Part shown: piece by piece, positions 45,710 through 58,758 of the stretch
How positions within the stretch are numbered: the first letter of the stretch is position 1
Layout: each line of letters starts with the position of its first letter
DNA from: Lytechinus variegatus
Lineage: Eukaryota; Echinodermata; Echinoidea; Temnopleuroida; Toxopneustidae
Direction of reading: 5' to 3'
NCBI RefSeq assembly: GCF_018143015.1
Contig: NC_054753.1
Span: 25,384,462-25,448,461, forward strand
DNA: 64,000 nt
The notes under the pieces: model-generated
Told to the model about the DNA's origin: nothing
What the model saw: only the letters and a program-made list of their open reading frames with translations
Database searches by the model: none
Made by a program: the position numbers and the translations under genes

Positions 45710-46783
45710 AGGGGAATGAAACCTTTGGGACAAGTAGGTTTCTGTCGAAACAGAAATATCAAAGAATAAGAACAAAGAAATTTTGAAAAAAATCTGACAA
45801 ATAATAAGAAAGTTATGAGCATTTGAATATTGCAATCACTAATGCTATGGAGATCCTCCCATTGGAAATGCAACAAGTATGTGTGACGTCACATGCGAAC
45901 AACTTTCCCTTTGATGGACTATAAAATACCCCCACAATGTGCTTTTTCTTATGGTGATACAAACTCTTTATCCATGATGTATTCTTTAAACATCTGAATT
46001 ACATGCCCTCCCATAAAAAGAATATATGATCTACTGATAGACGTGATAAAAGAGGCAGTTTAAAGGGGAAGTTCACCCTGACAAAAATTTTATTGTAAAA
46101 ATAGCAGAAAAAATAATAAAAAATATTGCCAAAGGTTTGAGAAAAATTCATCAAAATGATTAAAAAGATATTAGAATTTCAATTATTTGATTTGTGACGT
46201 CATATGCGAGCAGCATTCCTACGAGGCGAATGGTAAACAATCAATGAAATGTCATTTTCTAAGAAAATTGAAAATGGTTTTCACTGTACCTTTTGTATAT
46301 CAATAGACAAATCATTTCACACCCAATCATGAATAGAAAACAAAATTAAGTCATCAGGAACCATGCAAAATTTGAGATTCATGCATTTTATATTAATTAC
46401 CTAACACATGGGGCAGCTGCTCGTTTATGACGTCACAAATCCAAAACTTTGAACTCTAATAACTTTCTTACTCTTTAACGGATTTTCCTCAAACCTTCAC
46501 CAATATTTTTTACTATTTTTTCTGCTATTTTTGCAACAAAGTTTTCTTCAGGGTGAACTTCCCCTTTAAGTGAAATATATACGAAAGTAATGGGGAGAGT
46601 TGTTCACAAGTGACATCACACATATTTGTCACATTGCCAATATGAGTATCAGTGATTGCAATATTCAAATAATGCTCATAACTTTCTCATTATTTGTCCA
46701 ATTTTCGACAAACTTTCATTATCTGTTTCTTTGATTTTTCTGTTTTCACACAAGCTATCATGTTCCAAAGGTTTCATTCTCCT
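45710..46783. mobile_element. TTAA-flanked inverted-repeat element, second copy, interrupted
   Basis: It is the same family as 35309-35862, with ends AGGGGAATGAAACCTTTGG and CCAAAGGTTTCATTCTCCT and TTAA at 45706-45709 and 46784-46787. The right half is separated from the left by the element at 46064-46565 and by a short extra stretch just before it. Confidence 0.75.
46064..46565. mobile_element. TTAA-flanked MITE nested in the 45.7-kb element
   Basis: The ends AGGGGAAGTTCACCCTGA and TCAGGGTGAACTTCCCCT are exact inverted repeats, with TTAA on both sides (46060-46063 and 46566-46569). The arms extend to GTGACGTCATATGCGAGCAG against CTGCTCGTTTATGACGTCAC. The uninterrupted family copy near 35640 reads GAGGCAATTTAAGTGAAATA, which is the empty site. 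Confidence 0.85.
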
Positions 46784-46899
46784 TTAATAGAATGGATCAG
46801 AAAGACAAAGAAAATAAATGTTCGGACCATCTGCAACTTCCTTATATTTACCGTATAAACTATAATTTCATCACTCACTATAACCAATATACTACTAGT

Positions 46900-47785
46900 A
46901 TGGCAGAGTATCCTATTGCCGGACACTTTCATTTCAGTGCTTTAAAAAAGACAACTTGAGGAAATACAATCAAGAAAAATTATCACTTGCTATTCCAAAT
47001 ATTCTGAAAATCATGAATATGATGAAATTATTTTATATTTTCCAACCATTTTCTTTGCACCGCACTTGCCGCATACCCCTCCGCGAAAAACAATTATTTT
47101 CGTGCGTGACAAATTATATTGTAATTCCGGACGCGCGCCGGACGGGTAAAAATATTCTTGATTATAATGATGTAAGAAAGAATTGGTGTGATTTTTTTCG
47201 AGATTAATCATCTCATGAGTAAATTCTAAGTTTTTGTTTGCTTTCTTATAACGATTCTGATCAGATCTTTGTTATAAATTTGCGTTTGCTAACTAATTTC
47301 CTTTTTTTTAAATTGCGCGTTCGATATTGCACTTCCAAGTGTTAATGATGCTCGTTCATATCGTAAGACTCAGTCATCAAGTTCTATTGATGCGCTGCGC
47401 TGTCGATCATTGACGGCTCTCCAACACGGTAAACCTCGCGCACGGCCGGGGTACCGGGAACATTGAGAACTAGCCGTCGACGATTTAATCGATGGAGCGT
47501 ACGAGATTGAAATTCGGCAAATCAGGTCCGTATTTCAATCAGAAAATAGATCAATTGGGATCAATTGTTAATGCCAAAACTGTGTTATATGTTATTTCAA
47601 GCATTTTCTGTCATTTTTAGAGAAAAATAAGGTAAAAGTTATATTTTCGCCTTGTTTTTGCAATCTCGTTCTTTGAATTGATCTGTGATATTGAACTGCG
47701 GAAGTCTTACGGTACGAAATTGATTTCCTACGCAGAGTAATATGCGCGTCCGGAAATATGCTAGTGTCCGGTAATACAATAGTTA
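46900..47785. mobile_element. Possible inverted-repeat element, about 880 bp
   Basis: CTATTGCCGGACACT near 46912 mirrors AGTGTCCGGTAATACAATAG near 47763-47782. A GGACGCGCGCCGG and a GCGCGTCCGG word lie inside both halves. No target duplication or transposase is evident. Confidence 0.45.
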
Positions 47786-47884
47786 CTATACACTACAGCC
47801 AGCCAGCAGCCCCATGCCACAGATTCCAAGACAAGAGAGCCCGAAACTTAGCCTAGGCTAGGATATAGCAGTAAACCCAACAAT

Positions 47885-48557
47885 CGCAATGTCAATGGGT
47901 GATTTCAAGTATGGTGTTGGTGTTGAGAGCGTGAAAAGGCTGCTGAACCGAGCCCCAACACTGAGCTGAGTTCAGAGGAGCGATACCGATCACGTTATCG
48001 ATATCCTATGACGTCACGCCTCTGCGCTGCTGATCATCTCAACTTTACGCGAGAAATTCTCGACGACAAAAGTGAAATCGGGAAGAAATTGCAGTAAAAT
48101 CTTATCTTACAGAATGCACAGGTTACAATCACTACAATAAATCAGAAAGCATAGATATCATTTTTCATTAAAATGTGTATTAAAAACTCTAATGATTTGC
48201 ACTCATCTTAACTGTGATAGATAATTTTATGGGGGTGTTTCATTGTGTTCGCCTCCTGTTCGTGAACTACAGTTCATCAACACCAACACCGAACTTGAAA
48301 TCATGATTTCCCCAATCCCTGGGGGTGGTGTTGGTGAATAGGGAAATTGCACGTAGATCGTCAACACCAGCTGTAATGCTAGGTTCAGCAGACGACATTC
48401 AACACCAGAGTTCAACACAAACTGCCGGAAATACGTCATATTTTCCGAGGTCAATCCCAACACCAGCGTGATTTCAAGTACGGTGTTGTACTGGTGTGGT
48501 GTTGACCCAACACCAACACCAGATTTCAACACCGTACTTGAAATCACCCATTGTATT
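47885..48557. mobile_element. Inverted-repeat element built of GTGTTG/CAACAC words
   Basis: CAATGGGTGATTTCAAGTAT at 47894 mirrors ACTTGAAATCACCCATTG at about 48535. Between them, CAACACCA and GGTGTTG words recur more than ten times, and an internal copy of GATTTCAAGTACGGTGTTG lies near 48470. No coding frame is convincing. Confidence 0.6.
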
Positions 48558-49079
48558 AAACCAATCTTTTTGCTCAATTCCCGAATTCATACGCATACGG
48601 GAGCAAAATCTTCTACCCTAGTCTCGATTGGCCATTTTGTTATGATTCATAACAAAAACGGCCGATCGAGACTGGGGAGGAGAGAACTTTTCGATTTTTT
48701 GAGGTTCCAGAGCTACCAAGTCTCACGCATTATGCGTGAGACTCAAGCATTTTGGACTCTTGTTCATCCCCTCAAATCTCTGTCTCACGCAACAATCATA
48801 GCCTATCCCCATATACATTGTACACAATATCTGTGATCTCACTCAGATTCACAGAAAATCTCCCGCATAGCTGGTCTTTGAACTTGGCATCTCTGAGGTT
48901 CCAGTTACTGTTGTAAGTTAGAGCAATTACGGGATCGGAGTTCTGTTTGGAAGTTTTGTTCCTAAAATCGAAATCGGTTCGGATATCGGATCGGAAGATA
49001 TTCAAAAACAAAAGAATACATTAAAATTTGTATGTGGCCGGCACATGGACAAATGCTGCAAGCTACACTGATGGCAGAA

Positions 49080-49800
49080 TTTGTTTTGATCTCCGACAAA
49101 AGCGGAGGAAGAAAATTTGTTTTGATCTCCGACATAATCGGAGGAAGGAAAAGAAGATAATGACGTTCCACTGCCGATCAACGATAGGCCTCTTCTCTAC
49201 AACATCGTGGTGATGGCGGAGTCCGTCGTGAACTTTGAGAGGTCGCATTACTTACCGAAAAGGACGCACTACTATCCGAAGTTGTTTCCGATGATATTCA
49301 CCTTCTCTATCACCATCGTAGTGATGGCGGAGGTAATCGTAAACTCTTAAAGGTCGCATGACCTCCCGGAGAAGACGCATTATTATCCAGAGTAGTTTAC
49401 CATGATATTCACCTTCTCTACAACATCGTAGTGATGGCGGAGGTAATCGTAAACTCTTAAAGGTCGCATGACCTCCCGAAAAAGACGCATTATTATCCAG
49501 AGTTGTTTACGATGATATTCACCTTCTCTACAATATCGTAGTGATGGCGGAGGTAATCGTAAACTCTTAGAGGACGTATAGTCAGATAGTCATAAATATT
49601 ACCGCGCATGTCAGCGTGTTCAACTAAATCTTATTTGCCTCCGCTTAAGATCAAAACAAATCATTATCTTCTTCTCCACCTCCCTTTCCGCTAATACCGG
49701 AGATAAAAACAAATCATAATTTTCTTCTCCTTTATCTTCTTTTCCTTCCACCGCTTTTGTCTGAGATCAAAACAAATCACCAGCGCATTTTGACTGCAAA
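49080..49800. repeat. Inverted repeat enclosing four ~110-bp tandem units
   Basis: Tandem units begin TGATGGCGGA at 49211, 49322, 49432 and 49542. They are bracketed by AATTTGTTTTGATCTCCGAC (about 49078 and 49115) and reverse-complement words (GATCAAAACAAATCA at about 49650 and 49768). Poly-CGGA segments resembling AAAATCGGTTCGGATATCGG near 48975 and CTGATCCGATTTTTTTCC near 49848 extend the symmetry further. It looks like a fold-back-type element. Confidence 0.6.
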
Positions 49801-50059
49801 CATGTCGCCACGTGTTTTTTTTATGTCTCGTTATGTTTTGGTTTTTCTGATCCGATTTTTTTCCTACTGGTCAAAAATCGGAGTTCGGAAAAATGTAGAA
49901 AAAAGGGGAAAATCGGATTGGATCTGGAATTGGAATAAAAATCGGTTACAGCATTATAGCTCCAGTCTGTGCTGTGCATCGATGCCAGGATTAATCTACC
50001 ACTTGTTAGACCTTCATCCATATGATCGTGGTAAGAGCATAATTTCTTTCTAGATATTT

Positions 50060-51100
50060 TGACCATAATCTACCCTTGTCCCGTGAGTATGGGTAAATAC
50101 ACGGTAAGCTCACGGGCGCCGGCCCGCATAGCGGGCCGGCGTTCCCTGGGTTAGCGGTAGACCTGTCCTAACATTAGCAAACCAGTGCCAGCTAGTGGGA
50201 GCAAGCACGGCCATGCCACGGCCGGGCTGGTGCGGGCGTCATCCTCGGATACCAGGCTGCAAGCGTCCAGCCGCTGCGACCAGAACCAATTGCCCGTCTC
50301 GCAATGTTGATCAAACTTACCGAAATAGCCAAAATAAAATGCTGAGCACTGCAGTCAAATCAGTCTTGATGTATGAAGCTTCCAAATTATTTTAACTGAA
50401 AAATGTAAGCGCTCCGAACTTTTAGAGAGAAAACAAGCCTGATGCAAGCCAATTCGGATGACGTTCGCATACCGTAAACAAAAGCAACCCTTGCTGTAGT
50501 CTATTTTTAGAAACTTGTACTACGTCATTTTGATAAATCCACGTGTGCTTACAATAGTCTGAATTCCAGACCCAAGAAAATGACCTAAAAATGCTTACTT
50601 TGACTCTGACTCCATCAAGGGAGAGCACTGAATATTTTCAATATCATACCATATATAATGAAAATGCATGTCACCAAGCTCCCTAAAATACAATCTACTC
50701 AGTTACTCTGCAGAGGGTATTTTCCAATAGAAAAATTATAATGATCACATTAATTCTTATCAAAATGACAAGAATTTTCGTCATTTTTATATGAATTTTT
50801 GAAAACAGAATCTGTTATGTTTATCAGAAATAATTAAGAGAATTTCTTTAGGGGGCAAATTTAACACAGTGAGTCCTCCCCACGGGGCCAGGACCCTTCC
50901 ACCCCTATCGGATCCACACCTTTTGAAATTCATTCATTTTTTACATGGACGTGCCGGCAGCTCTGAACATTTTTTTTCTATCAAAATCATTTAGGCCTAC
51001 AAATTATGTATCAATCAATGGCAATCAATCAATAAAAAAGGCAATCAATTAATAAATAAATCATTTAAACCAATAATCAATTAATCCAGGATCCAATTAA
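50060..51100. other. Intergenic stretch with a GC-rich hairpin
   Basis: A GC-rich island lies at 50105-50320, including the perfect hairpin GCCGGCCCGC-ATA-GCGGGCCGGC at about 50119-50141. No exon, tRNA fold or ribozyme core that I can recognise is present. Confidence 0.45.
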
Positions 51101-51109
51101 GGGCGGTGA

Positions 51110-51600
51110 TCCTGCATGGGGGCCTCCCCCCTACTTTTTGAAGCACTGAAAAAGTACCTTTTTTACGCAAGAGAAATGCCCCCTCAAAAACGTGTACAGT
51201 GCCCCTTTCATCGCTAGAGGCTCCGTTTTAGGTGTTTCCAAGTGCCCTTTCTCGTATAAGAGCAATTTTTTCTTTAAAAAATGCCCCCTCATGGACGTGA
51301 TCTGTGCCCTTTTTACCTGAAAAGGACCCGTTTATGTGTTAGCATGTGCCGTATCTCGTATCAGTGCCAAATTTTACCAAAAACTTCCCCCCTCACAATC
51401 GTGTTCTGTGCCCCTTTCACCTGCATGAGAAAGATCCGTTTTATGCCGTTAGCAAGTGCCCTTTTGCCGTCCTATACATGTAGGCGCCCTTTCTCGTATC
51501 AATGCCCCTTTTTTACATAAGAAAAGTGCCCCCATGAATTGTTCTCTGCCCCTTTCACCTAAGAAGGTCTACCCCTTCGCCTTCTCATTGGTGCCTGTTC
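51110..51600. repeat. Three to four degenerate tandem units, ~120-140 bp
   Basis: Variants of TGCCCCTTTCACCT and TGCCCTTTCTCGTATCA recur across the region, each followed by a run of T and AAGTGCCCCC. Open frames here are by-products. The unit ends look like fragments of a poly-C-rich mobile element. Confidence 0.5.
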
Positions 51601-52089
51601 TTCATTATCAAGTTGTACTGAAAACCCCACTCTTTTCCGATGAGCGCCCAGTTTATTTATCGCCGTTCTGCTTCCTTCTGCAAGTACATAATGAATAAAA
51701 AAAACTTGAAAAAATAATCCTACGTGTCTTAAGTTTCATGAGTCATGTGAGTAGGGTAGCGAAGTATTTCATTGTTTCAGAGGCGATGGCTGTACGCAGC
51801 GGGGGTGCCCCCCATTTTTTTCAAACTCACATTTTTTTTAACTGCAGATTTTCACAAAATTCACCCAAAATAGGGAAAAATCCAACAATTTTACATAACA
51901 AAATGCAAAAGCGCCTAAGATGATAAGCTCGGTTGCTTTGCTTCCTCGCTTTCAATTTTTTTTTCTCAAAAATTTTACACGTGCTACCATCCCCCCCCCC
52001 ACGAGAAACATTTCTGCATAAGGCCATTTAAGATATAGTGCCCTTTTCGAAAGAAAAGGTGCCCCGTGACTTTCAACTTTGCTCTGTCG

Positions 52090-52190
52090 CCCCTGAATCA
52101 CTCACTCAATCAATCATTCAATCAATCGATCAATCAATCAATCAATCAACCAACCACTCACTCAATCAATCATCAATCAATCAATCAACC
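52090..52190. repeat. TCAA simple repeat
   Basis: Imperfect (AATC)n. Confidence 0.7.
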
Positions 52191-52199
52191 AATTAGTCT

Positions 52200-53580
52200 G
52201 CTACATCATGCCCCTTTTTCTCATTCAAATCATGAAAATAACATTTATTTGCTTCATTTTTTCACAAAATATAATTTCGCAATCTAAATTATACAATCAT
52301 TTGTTATAACACTACAGATTTGTTAACAGGAAGCGTAATTTCCTAAAAGCGATGGCGGAATACGCCCGCATACAGTGTAATAAATTTATAAACATAGCGT
52401 TTACCTTATAAGTTGAAATACAAATGGCTCTAAATCTAGCTCATCACTTATTTTTCATATACAAAGAAACGTCTTCTCTTCAACAATTAAATATCTTACA
52501 TAAATTTGTTTTACCCTAATTACATACAGGCTATTCCTTCAAAATAAAATTTGCAATAAAAGTAGACAACTGTTATAATGAGCACCTAACAAGGTGGATA
52601 TGTGCGCAATGTGAATATCCTATATTATTATAATTATATATAATAGGTTGTCCATAATATCTACATTTCACAAATCAAAGCACCATTTTGTTGGGTTGTT
52701 CGTGAAAAAAATATAGCTCTATATTATGTTCAACAGTCGATCATTTCATAATCCGACACAAGCCAGATAAACGGTTCCACATCAATTATAACATTTCATT
52801 TGCAAGATTAAGAAGACATATTACAATATTATGTAAATGAAATTGAAAAATGATTTCAAAATGTCCAAACTGATATCTGTAATAACTTACTGCTATGTGC
52901 GATTTACAATGTAACGAAACATAATTATCACTCATCCTGAAACAACATTGCATAAAACTTTTATTATCCACTGCATGCATCGTCATGATCTGGTTTGGTA
53001 TGCTGTTATTGTTCATATATAATTGATCTTTCTTATTATGATTTCTTAGAAAGGTTAAGTCTTTATAAACATGAATGATAAATGTGCCAACTGAACCTAG
53101 GAATTAAAAGTATTAGCACCTATATTGACTTCATATTTAATACACCTCCAATTATAACAGAAACTGCTAGCAATACAGAAGTACAACGATTGTTTTTCTA
53201 TACATAAAAAGCGTAGCTAAATTTCTATTCTTCCAATATTTTGCAAATACAATTATGTAATTGTTTGCAAATTAACATTTGTGTGTAATACTAGAGTGGA
53301 TGATGTATTTTTTAAATATATTTATTAGACTTTAAACACAGCTGTCTCGGACTTGTTTTGTTGAAATTGATTTAATTTGAACAAATCTGTTCAATCAATT
53401 GCCATTTTCCACCTCCCCACTCGTATGGGGATGCCCTGGGAAAATTACAAAGGGCGGTAAACACGGTAAAGGGCTAAATAAAAAGCAAAAGGAAAACAAT
53501 TTGAAGTTGAATAAAAATGAGTCAACGAAGAGACCCATACAATCTGAAGTTGTAATCCATTTCAGCACTTGCCCATGGCC
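52200..53580. other. AT-rich intergenic stretch, no feature recognised
   Basis: AT-rich sequence without splice-bounded coding frames. A short palindromic TATATTATTATAATTATATA lies near 52620. Confidence 0.45.
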
Positions 53581-53581
53581 C

Positions 53582-53935
53582 CAGAATAATATTCCGCATT
53601 TATATAGCGCTCTATACATCGGAACGACGTCTCTATAAGCGCTTTACAGACATATTATTACCCCGGTCATCGGATCCTTGCATTCCCGCATACAATGTAT
53701 GCACCTTCTCCACTCCCTGCATGGGGAGCATTCCAACAAGAGTTCCAAGACTCAATTGCTAAGCATACTACATATAGGCTTTCACATCCTACCGGGTACC
53801 CATTTAACACCTGGGTGGAGAGTGGCAAAGTGTGGACGCCTTGCCAAAGGGCGCTAGGCCATGGTGGGATTCGAACACACGACCCTCTGATTACAAGGCG
53901 AGAGTCAGAACCGCTACACCACGGCGCTTCCAGAA
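53582..53935 (-). mobile_element. tRNA-derived SINE, near full length
   Basis: On the minus strand it runs from GCGCCGTGGTGTAGCGGTTC through a B box TGTTCGAATCC, GGTGTTAAATGGGTACCCGG, the CTCCCCATGCAGGGAGTGG hairpin, and a 3' end with ATAGCGCTCTATACATCG and ATATAAATGCGG. It is the best copy of the family in the window. Confidence 0.8.
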
Positions 53936-54250
53936 TGAGAAGGGCGAATTTTCAGCGCTTGCCTCAGCGATCGAAATCGCAGGGGGGGGGGCCAATTTGT
54001 AGCATTTTGTCCCGAGCCCGCTCCGGAAGTTCGACGGCACTGTCTCCTGGAAAGGGATCGAGGTGCACATAAATGTCAATATTGAGGTGCAACCTTATAC
54101 GATCAAGCATTTTAAGAGGAGTTTTGTCAGTGTTTTCCACTAGCTTGCTCTTAGCCAATCAAAAAACAAGTATTTCCAGTATATATAGCTTCCAACATTT
54201 CGTTTGAAATCACTAACAAAAATCTTCATGTAACACTCCCTGTACGCAGA

Positions 54251-57200
54251 TTATCCAGCTTGCATTTCATCTATGTCATGAACGTTATTATCATCGGAAC
54301 GTAGGGGTATCTCTTCATGTTGAGCATGTTGAGGGGTGACAGCTTTGAAATCTTCTTCTTGCAGCCTGTCACAAGCTGTGGATTTGAATTTCAAGGAGTA
54401 AAAAGCACAAGGGAAAATGATTTTAGTTAATTTACATCTTTCATTCCCTGAAGTCTTATAAAGAGGAAGTTTACCGTGAAAAAGGGTAGATTTTTTTTTT
54501 AATAAAAGCATAAACATTGGAGAAAATATCGATGAAGGTGATATGTGGCGAAATCTGTAAATGAAAAACAGAGTTATTATGGAGTTCTGAAAAAATTTTA
54601 CTTTGTGACGTCACGGACGACCATGCAGCTTCTCCATAATTCCACATAAAATGCAGTTTTCTAGAAAACAGTTTAAGGCAATTTTTTAGGGCGGATAGGC
54701 CTATATCATCATACACGTCATTTCATATATACCCCGTTCAATAATAAAAATAATTGCATTTATCATGTTGTCCAAAAAGTCTAAGTGAAAAGGCTATCAA
54801 CTTGCACAACAATGAAAATACAGCTGAAATAACAGCCAGATGTAAACAAAACTAATAATTATAGAATTATGAAGATTCATGAAAATATCAAAGAAGTTGG
54901 TATTAACTTGTCATGCTTGTCGAACACGCGGGGGGTGGATGAGAATATATCTCCCACTTGGGGGATGCCTGTCACCCCCCCCCCCAATAATACACTCTAA
55001 AAAATGAAGTGCTAATTCAGCTCTTAAAGAGCGTGTATAGTGACTGCACTTCGGAGTGCTGATTTGTCTAGTTCAAATTTGAACGAGAAAAATCAGCGCT
55101 CCGAAGTGCAGTCACTATACACGCTCTTTAAGAGCTGAATTAGCACTTCTTTTTTAGAGTGTAGAATATCATATTATTTATGATGCATCATTATGAAAAG
55201 TATGAGTTGCCAAATGAATTTAGAACTTTTCCATCTGTAGAAACTTTCACACACAGACTAAATAAAGACCTATCTTTTTCGTTGATTTCCAAAAAAATCC
55301 TTTCCTTTTTTTATTTTTCCCCAAACAGATCGGAGATTTTACAGCGCAGAAGAATATATGGACATAACTTATGTTTGCTCTATATATAAATCAGTATATC
55401 ATTATCATCTTCATTATCATTATTGTTATCATTTACTGTAATTATATCATTATCAATATAATTCTTATTATCATTATCATTATCATTATTATTATCATCA
55501 TCATTGTTATTGTACCATTATCATCTTCCTGGCAATTTCTTATTTGTATTGTTAATAAATAAATCAATTCCTTTCAGATATCATTAGAAACAGCTGGCAA
55601 GAGAAAGAAAAATGATAACAAACTATTTGCTTTTTTACCTTTTCGTCTTCGATCCCTGATATATAACGCATTCCCAGGTAAGAGAAAAAGGATAATCAGA
55701 ATCAAGACAACATATGCTGGAACGTGGGCTACATCAATCTGAATTCCACAATCGCACCCTAAAAAAGACATGCGCAATTAGACGGGAAACAAAGGGAAGA
55801 GAGTGAGAGAAAGAGAGAAGGGGGGGGGGGGTAGAGCAAGAGTAATATATTGAAATGCATGGAAATCATGAACAGAAATACAAACAAAACAAGTACAACT
55901 AAATAAAGCCATGCAATATTGTTGAAATTAAAAAAATGTGTAATCGTTATTCTGGGAAGAAAATCAAGAAGCACAACTTTAAGAAAACAAATTAACAAAA
56001 TTGTTATCATCTTTAAAATAAGCAGTGAAAGTGTAAATGGAAATGGGGGTGTTTAGTCAATTAGTGTTGATGATGGTAATAGTTATAAATATTGGCAGCT
56101 AGGCCTATGAGTAATTGCTTATAATCATCATTATATCACTAGTGTCATCATCATCATCATCAAAATCATCATCGAATTCATCATAATCGTTACCACTGTA
56201 TTTTGTTTTAATTATTTGTCAAATAATTGGGATTTTATTTCAAATATAGTTATTTCCCTTTTTAAGGGGTCTATATGTGTTTCTTTGCAGTCCAAACCAG
56301 CGAGGTTTTGCAAAATGATTGACGTCCTTATTCGTAATTGATTGGTTGCATAAAACAATAATCTGTATTTTTATGATTATGTATCATGTTTTATGAATGC
56401 TTATGAATGTTACTTTGGGCCATCCAAACAAGCCTGATGAGCTTTCATTACTTTTGGTCCACCACAATTTTGAAATTGTGTGTATTTGTATATTTCTTTG
56501 TATATATTTTAATTCTGTGGAAATAAATGAAATGAAATGAAATAGACTCCATTGATGATTACGAAAAATATACTATAGTCAACAAAATTACAAGAATGAA
56601 AGGACATTTCTTGAAAATTCGCGATGAATAATAGGCCTACCTGATGCCAATTCTGGGTTTGTAACATTCTTAAGAGGAACTGATTTCACCGGGTTTTGAC
56701 TTTCAAAAATAGCTGTTTCAGACGATTTTGTTCCATTACGTAGTAAAGGTCCTGTAGATGTAACTTCTGAAAATATATCCCAAAAGATGAACCCCAACTT
56801 TAAACAACTCCATGCATGCAATGATTGAAATAAAAAAATATTTTTCTAACAGTTGAATGAAGAAAACTAAGCAACATTAGAGATAAAACTTAGAAATCGA
56901 CACGCATGTTCAAATTTCAAAATTGTTTTATTTCATTTTCAACAGAATAAAATAACATGGTCGTAAATAATTACAACGGGACTCACAAATAAAACTTATA
57001 CAAACAAAATAAATTGAGGTACAATGGTATTTTCCATAAGTGAAACAAATAATTAAAAACAAATTATCACTTTATAAAGATCAGAGAAAATGGAGAGATC
57101 CAAATAAAGCAAATTAATGTTTGTAATGTGTGGTCTCTCTAAATAACAATTGCAGGGGCCGCGGAGGCGGGGGGGGGGGGGGCTTCAGCCCCCCACTTTT

Positions 57201-58724
57201 TCCCAAAACCGTGTACAAAACGTAAAAATGACCACATGATTGTGATTTTTTGGCCAGCCCCCTACTCTTTGGCTCAGCGCCCACTTTGAAAACCGTTCCG
57301 CGGCCCCTGAATGGCACTATATTGAATATAATGGCATCAACATGTAGAATGGTTATTAATACTATGAATGTTCATTTATTTTTAAAAGAAAATCATTAGT
57401 TTTCCATTATTTTTATTTATATGATTTTTTATTACAAATCTATCGGGCAAATATTCCGACTTACGTATTTTCTCTGGCTCATCAGGAACAAGTTTACATC
57501 GAGTGTCTCGGTCAGCAGAGCAATCTTCCTGTGAGCATTGTGATCATAAGAATGATTCCTTTGAAATAGGACCCGTATCACACAAAAAGTTTCAAATGCT
57601 TAAAATCAAACTAAAGTAAAGATTAAAGGATTGTGAGGGGAGCGAGAGAGGAAGGACGAATGACAAAGGAGGCAAAGAAAAAAATTGTTCTCCATGCATA
57701 ACAAAATAATTTAACTATCAATCATGATGCATTGCATAAATTGCGTAAAATAAAATTTGATTCTTCTTCTTGGGTAAAAAAAATTCATAGTTGTTTTTTA
57801 TCATGCATCATGATTATCAACTCTTCCTTTGTGGAAAATACAACTCATACACAGAATGATAAATTTTAAGTACGATATTTATTGAATTATGACGGCGATT
57901 GATAATGAAGAATCTATTAAGTCTTACTTCTATTCCAAATTCACATGTGGAACACTGAAAGCAAACCGAACAATTATTCCAGCCTGGTGTGAACGACCCC
58001 CTGGAACAAGACTTGCACGATCTGAAATGAATCAAAATATGAAAGGAGTTTATTATCTCAATTTGGTGATGTAAAGTGCTGTTGCAATACTTAATATGAA
58101 TTTGAAAATGAGTTTAGATATAATTTCAAACTTAATTTCAATTGGATTTGAATTTAAATTCAATCAAATTCGAATTTCCAATCTGAATTGGATTTAATAA
58201 ATAAGAATTCGTTTGAATTCGCATTTGAGTATTCCTGTAATCTGAAGACCTTTATGAATAAAATAACCTGTTTCCGTCTGAATTCTTGGAATCCCCAAGG
58301 CATTTATACAGCCAAAAACCGCTATCAACCAGCAACAGAATAACATTGTTGATATTATGTCAAATGAATACTGATTTCTGAAAATCTTACCACACTAAAA
58401 TGAAATAAGAAAGAAAACATCGAAATTAATGACTTATCAACCAAGTCAATCAACTCAATTTTCATTTCATTCCATTTCAATAATTCAATCAACCGACCAA
58501 TTAATAAATCATTATTCAATCTGATCAGTTATCAATCAATTAATCAACCAATCACAATCAACTAACAAATCAATGAATACCAATCAAACATTATTTTATT
58601 CAAAATTATCAATCAATACAAAAAATAAACCAATAAATCAACCAACCAATATTAACAAATCAACTAACTATAACCGTCCCACCAATGAATCAACCAACCA
58701 TCCGGTCAATCAATCAATCAATCG

Positions 58725-58758
<34 letters not shown>

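Noticed and set aside
50119-50141. Perfect GC hairpin as possible terminator or structured RNA
   Set aside because: It is an isolated hairpin without flanking RNA-family features; a terminator reading makes no sense in this genome context.
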